Of a stretch of 5,656 nt of DNA, positions 5,259 through 5,656 are shown piece after piece. A program made the position numbers and the translations under genes. The notes beneath the pieces are model-generated. The model saw only the letters and a program-made list of their open reading frames with translations. It had not been told where the DNA came from and searched no databases. The stretch is from Candidatus Eiseniibacteriota bacterium (GTDB lineage: Bacteria > Eisenbacteria > RBG-16-71-46). How positions within the stretch are numbered: position 1 is the first letter of the stretch; each line of letters starts with the position of its first letter. The DNA is taken from NCBI GenBank assembly GCA_005893365.1, contig VBPB01000146.1:1-5656 (forward strand), in the 5' to 3' direction.

Positions 5259-5656
5259 CTACGTCGCCGAATCGGAGTCGGCGAGGACGAAGTCGAACCG
5301 CTCGGCATGCCGGGCCGGCGAATCCGGTCTCCCATACACATAGGTGGTCGGCCCGGGCAGAGGCCTGGAGCGGGCGCCCAGGGAGAGTGGCGCGTCGCCC
5401 AGCCCTAGGCGCGGGCGGACCGAGAGCACATCGAATAGCGGCGAGCTGGCCGCGATGACCGTTTGAAGTGCTTCCCGGACATCGCCGCGCTGAGCCGGCC
5501 ATACCAGATCGACGAGCATGGCCGACCGGATCCGGCAGCCGTGGCCTCGGCGGCCCTCGAGCAGCGCGAACCATCCCACGTCGTTGCCACGCTCCAGGAT
5601 CCGGAAGACCCGGACACGGCTGGGCCCGGGACAGTCCCCGTAGCGCCAGGCGAGAT
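5259..5656 (-). CDS. C-terminal part of a probable GNAT-fold acyltransferase (partial, 5' end outside window)
   Basis: A minus-strand frame enters at the right edge and is open for 131 residues to TAG at 5259-5261. It begins LAWRYGDCPGPSRVRVFRIL, then VGWFALLEGRRG, a strand reading SAMLVDLVWPAQRGDVREAL, and ends ERFDFVLADSDSAT. The WRY...P...R.....G..VG...L pattern, the later VDL and the final F...DSD resemble the C-terminal half of GNAT-like proteins found in bacterial polysaccharide loci, which transfer acyl groups to sugars or other amines. This assignment is from pattern memory and is moderate. The codon pattern (strong third-position G/C) supports this frame over the two overlapping ones. 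An internal GTG at 5577-5579 is not the start, because the frame continues upstream. The gene is convergent with the operon, with 113 bases between the two stops, so it is transcribed independently. Confidence 0.6.
   Translation of the reverse strand, partial: LAWRYGDCPGPSRVRVFRILERGNDVGWFALLEGRRGHGCRIRSAMLVDLVWPAQRGDVREALQTVIAASSPLFDVLSVRPRLGLGDAPLSLGARSRPLPGPTTYVYGRPDSPARHAERFDFVLADSDSAT

Noticed and set aside
5207..5458. Plus-strand frame preceded by a perfect-looking AAGGAGG
   Set aside because: The translation is Arg/Gly/Ala-rich and opposite the GNAT-like frame. The Shine-Dalgarno-like sequence abuts the proposed start at a poor spacing and is probably coincidental.
1..5656. CRISPR array, tRNA or rRNA genes
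   Set aside because: I found no direct-repeat/spacer pattern, cloverleaf or conserved rRNA sequence anywhere in the window.

Overview
The window is GC-rich throughout, with G or C at most third codon positions, GTG and TTG start codons and almost no spacing between genes. This suggests a high-GC bacterium, for example a proteobacterial, acidobacterial, gemmatimonad or similar soil or sediment lineage. The sequence alone does not fix the taxon.

Layout. Bases 1-76 may hold the last 24 codons of a plus-strand gene that enters from the left. Bases 77-395 hold no intact gene. They contain a decayed minus-strand stretch resembling an AbrB/MazE-type antitoxin (about 242-328), a -10-like hexamer (TACAAT, 327-332) and a regular block of four C-tracts with 3-nt spacers (355-382), which is a G-quadruplex motif on the minus strand. 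This block runs directly into the Shine-Dalgarno of the first operon gene.

Bases 396-5145 form one tightly packed plus-strand operon of five genes: acyl carrier protein (396-641), short-chain dehydrogenase/reductase of FabG type (631-1368), AMP-forming acyl ligase/adenylation enzyme (1365-2771), LuxE-family acyl-protein synthetase (2768-3862) and LuxC-family acyl-CoA/acyl reductase (3859-5145). Every junction overlaps, by 11, 4, 4 and 4 bases, so the genes are very probably translationally coupled. The starts used are GTG, ATG, TTG, ATG and GTG.

Read together, the operon looks like a self-contained acyl-activation and reduction cassette. The ligase probably adenylates a carboxylic acid and may load it on the dedicated ACP. 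The SDR would adjust a keto or hydroxy group. LuxE and LuxC, homologous to two parts of the bacterial bioluminescence fatty-acid reductase, would reduce an acyl group to an aldehyde. Luciferase genes (luxA, luxB), a LuxD-type thioesterase and a ketosynthase are absent from the window, so this is probably not a light-producing operon. The substrate and product are unknown.

After a 113-base convergent gap with a strong imperfect hairpin (5167-5200), the C-terminal 131 residues of a minus-strand protein, probably a GNAT-fold acyltransferase, run off the right edge (5259-5656). Such proteins are frequent in surface-polysaccharide loci, which gives weak contextual support for the operon making or modifying an acyl group on a glycan.
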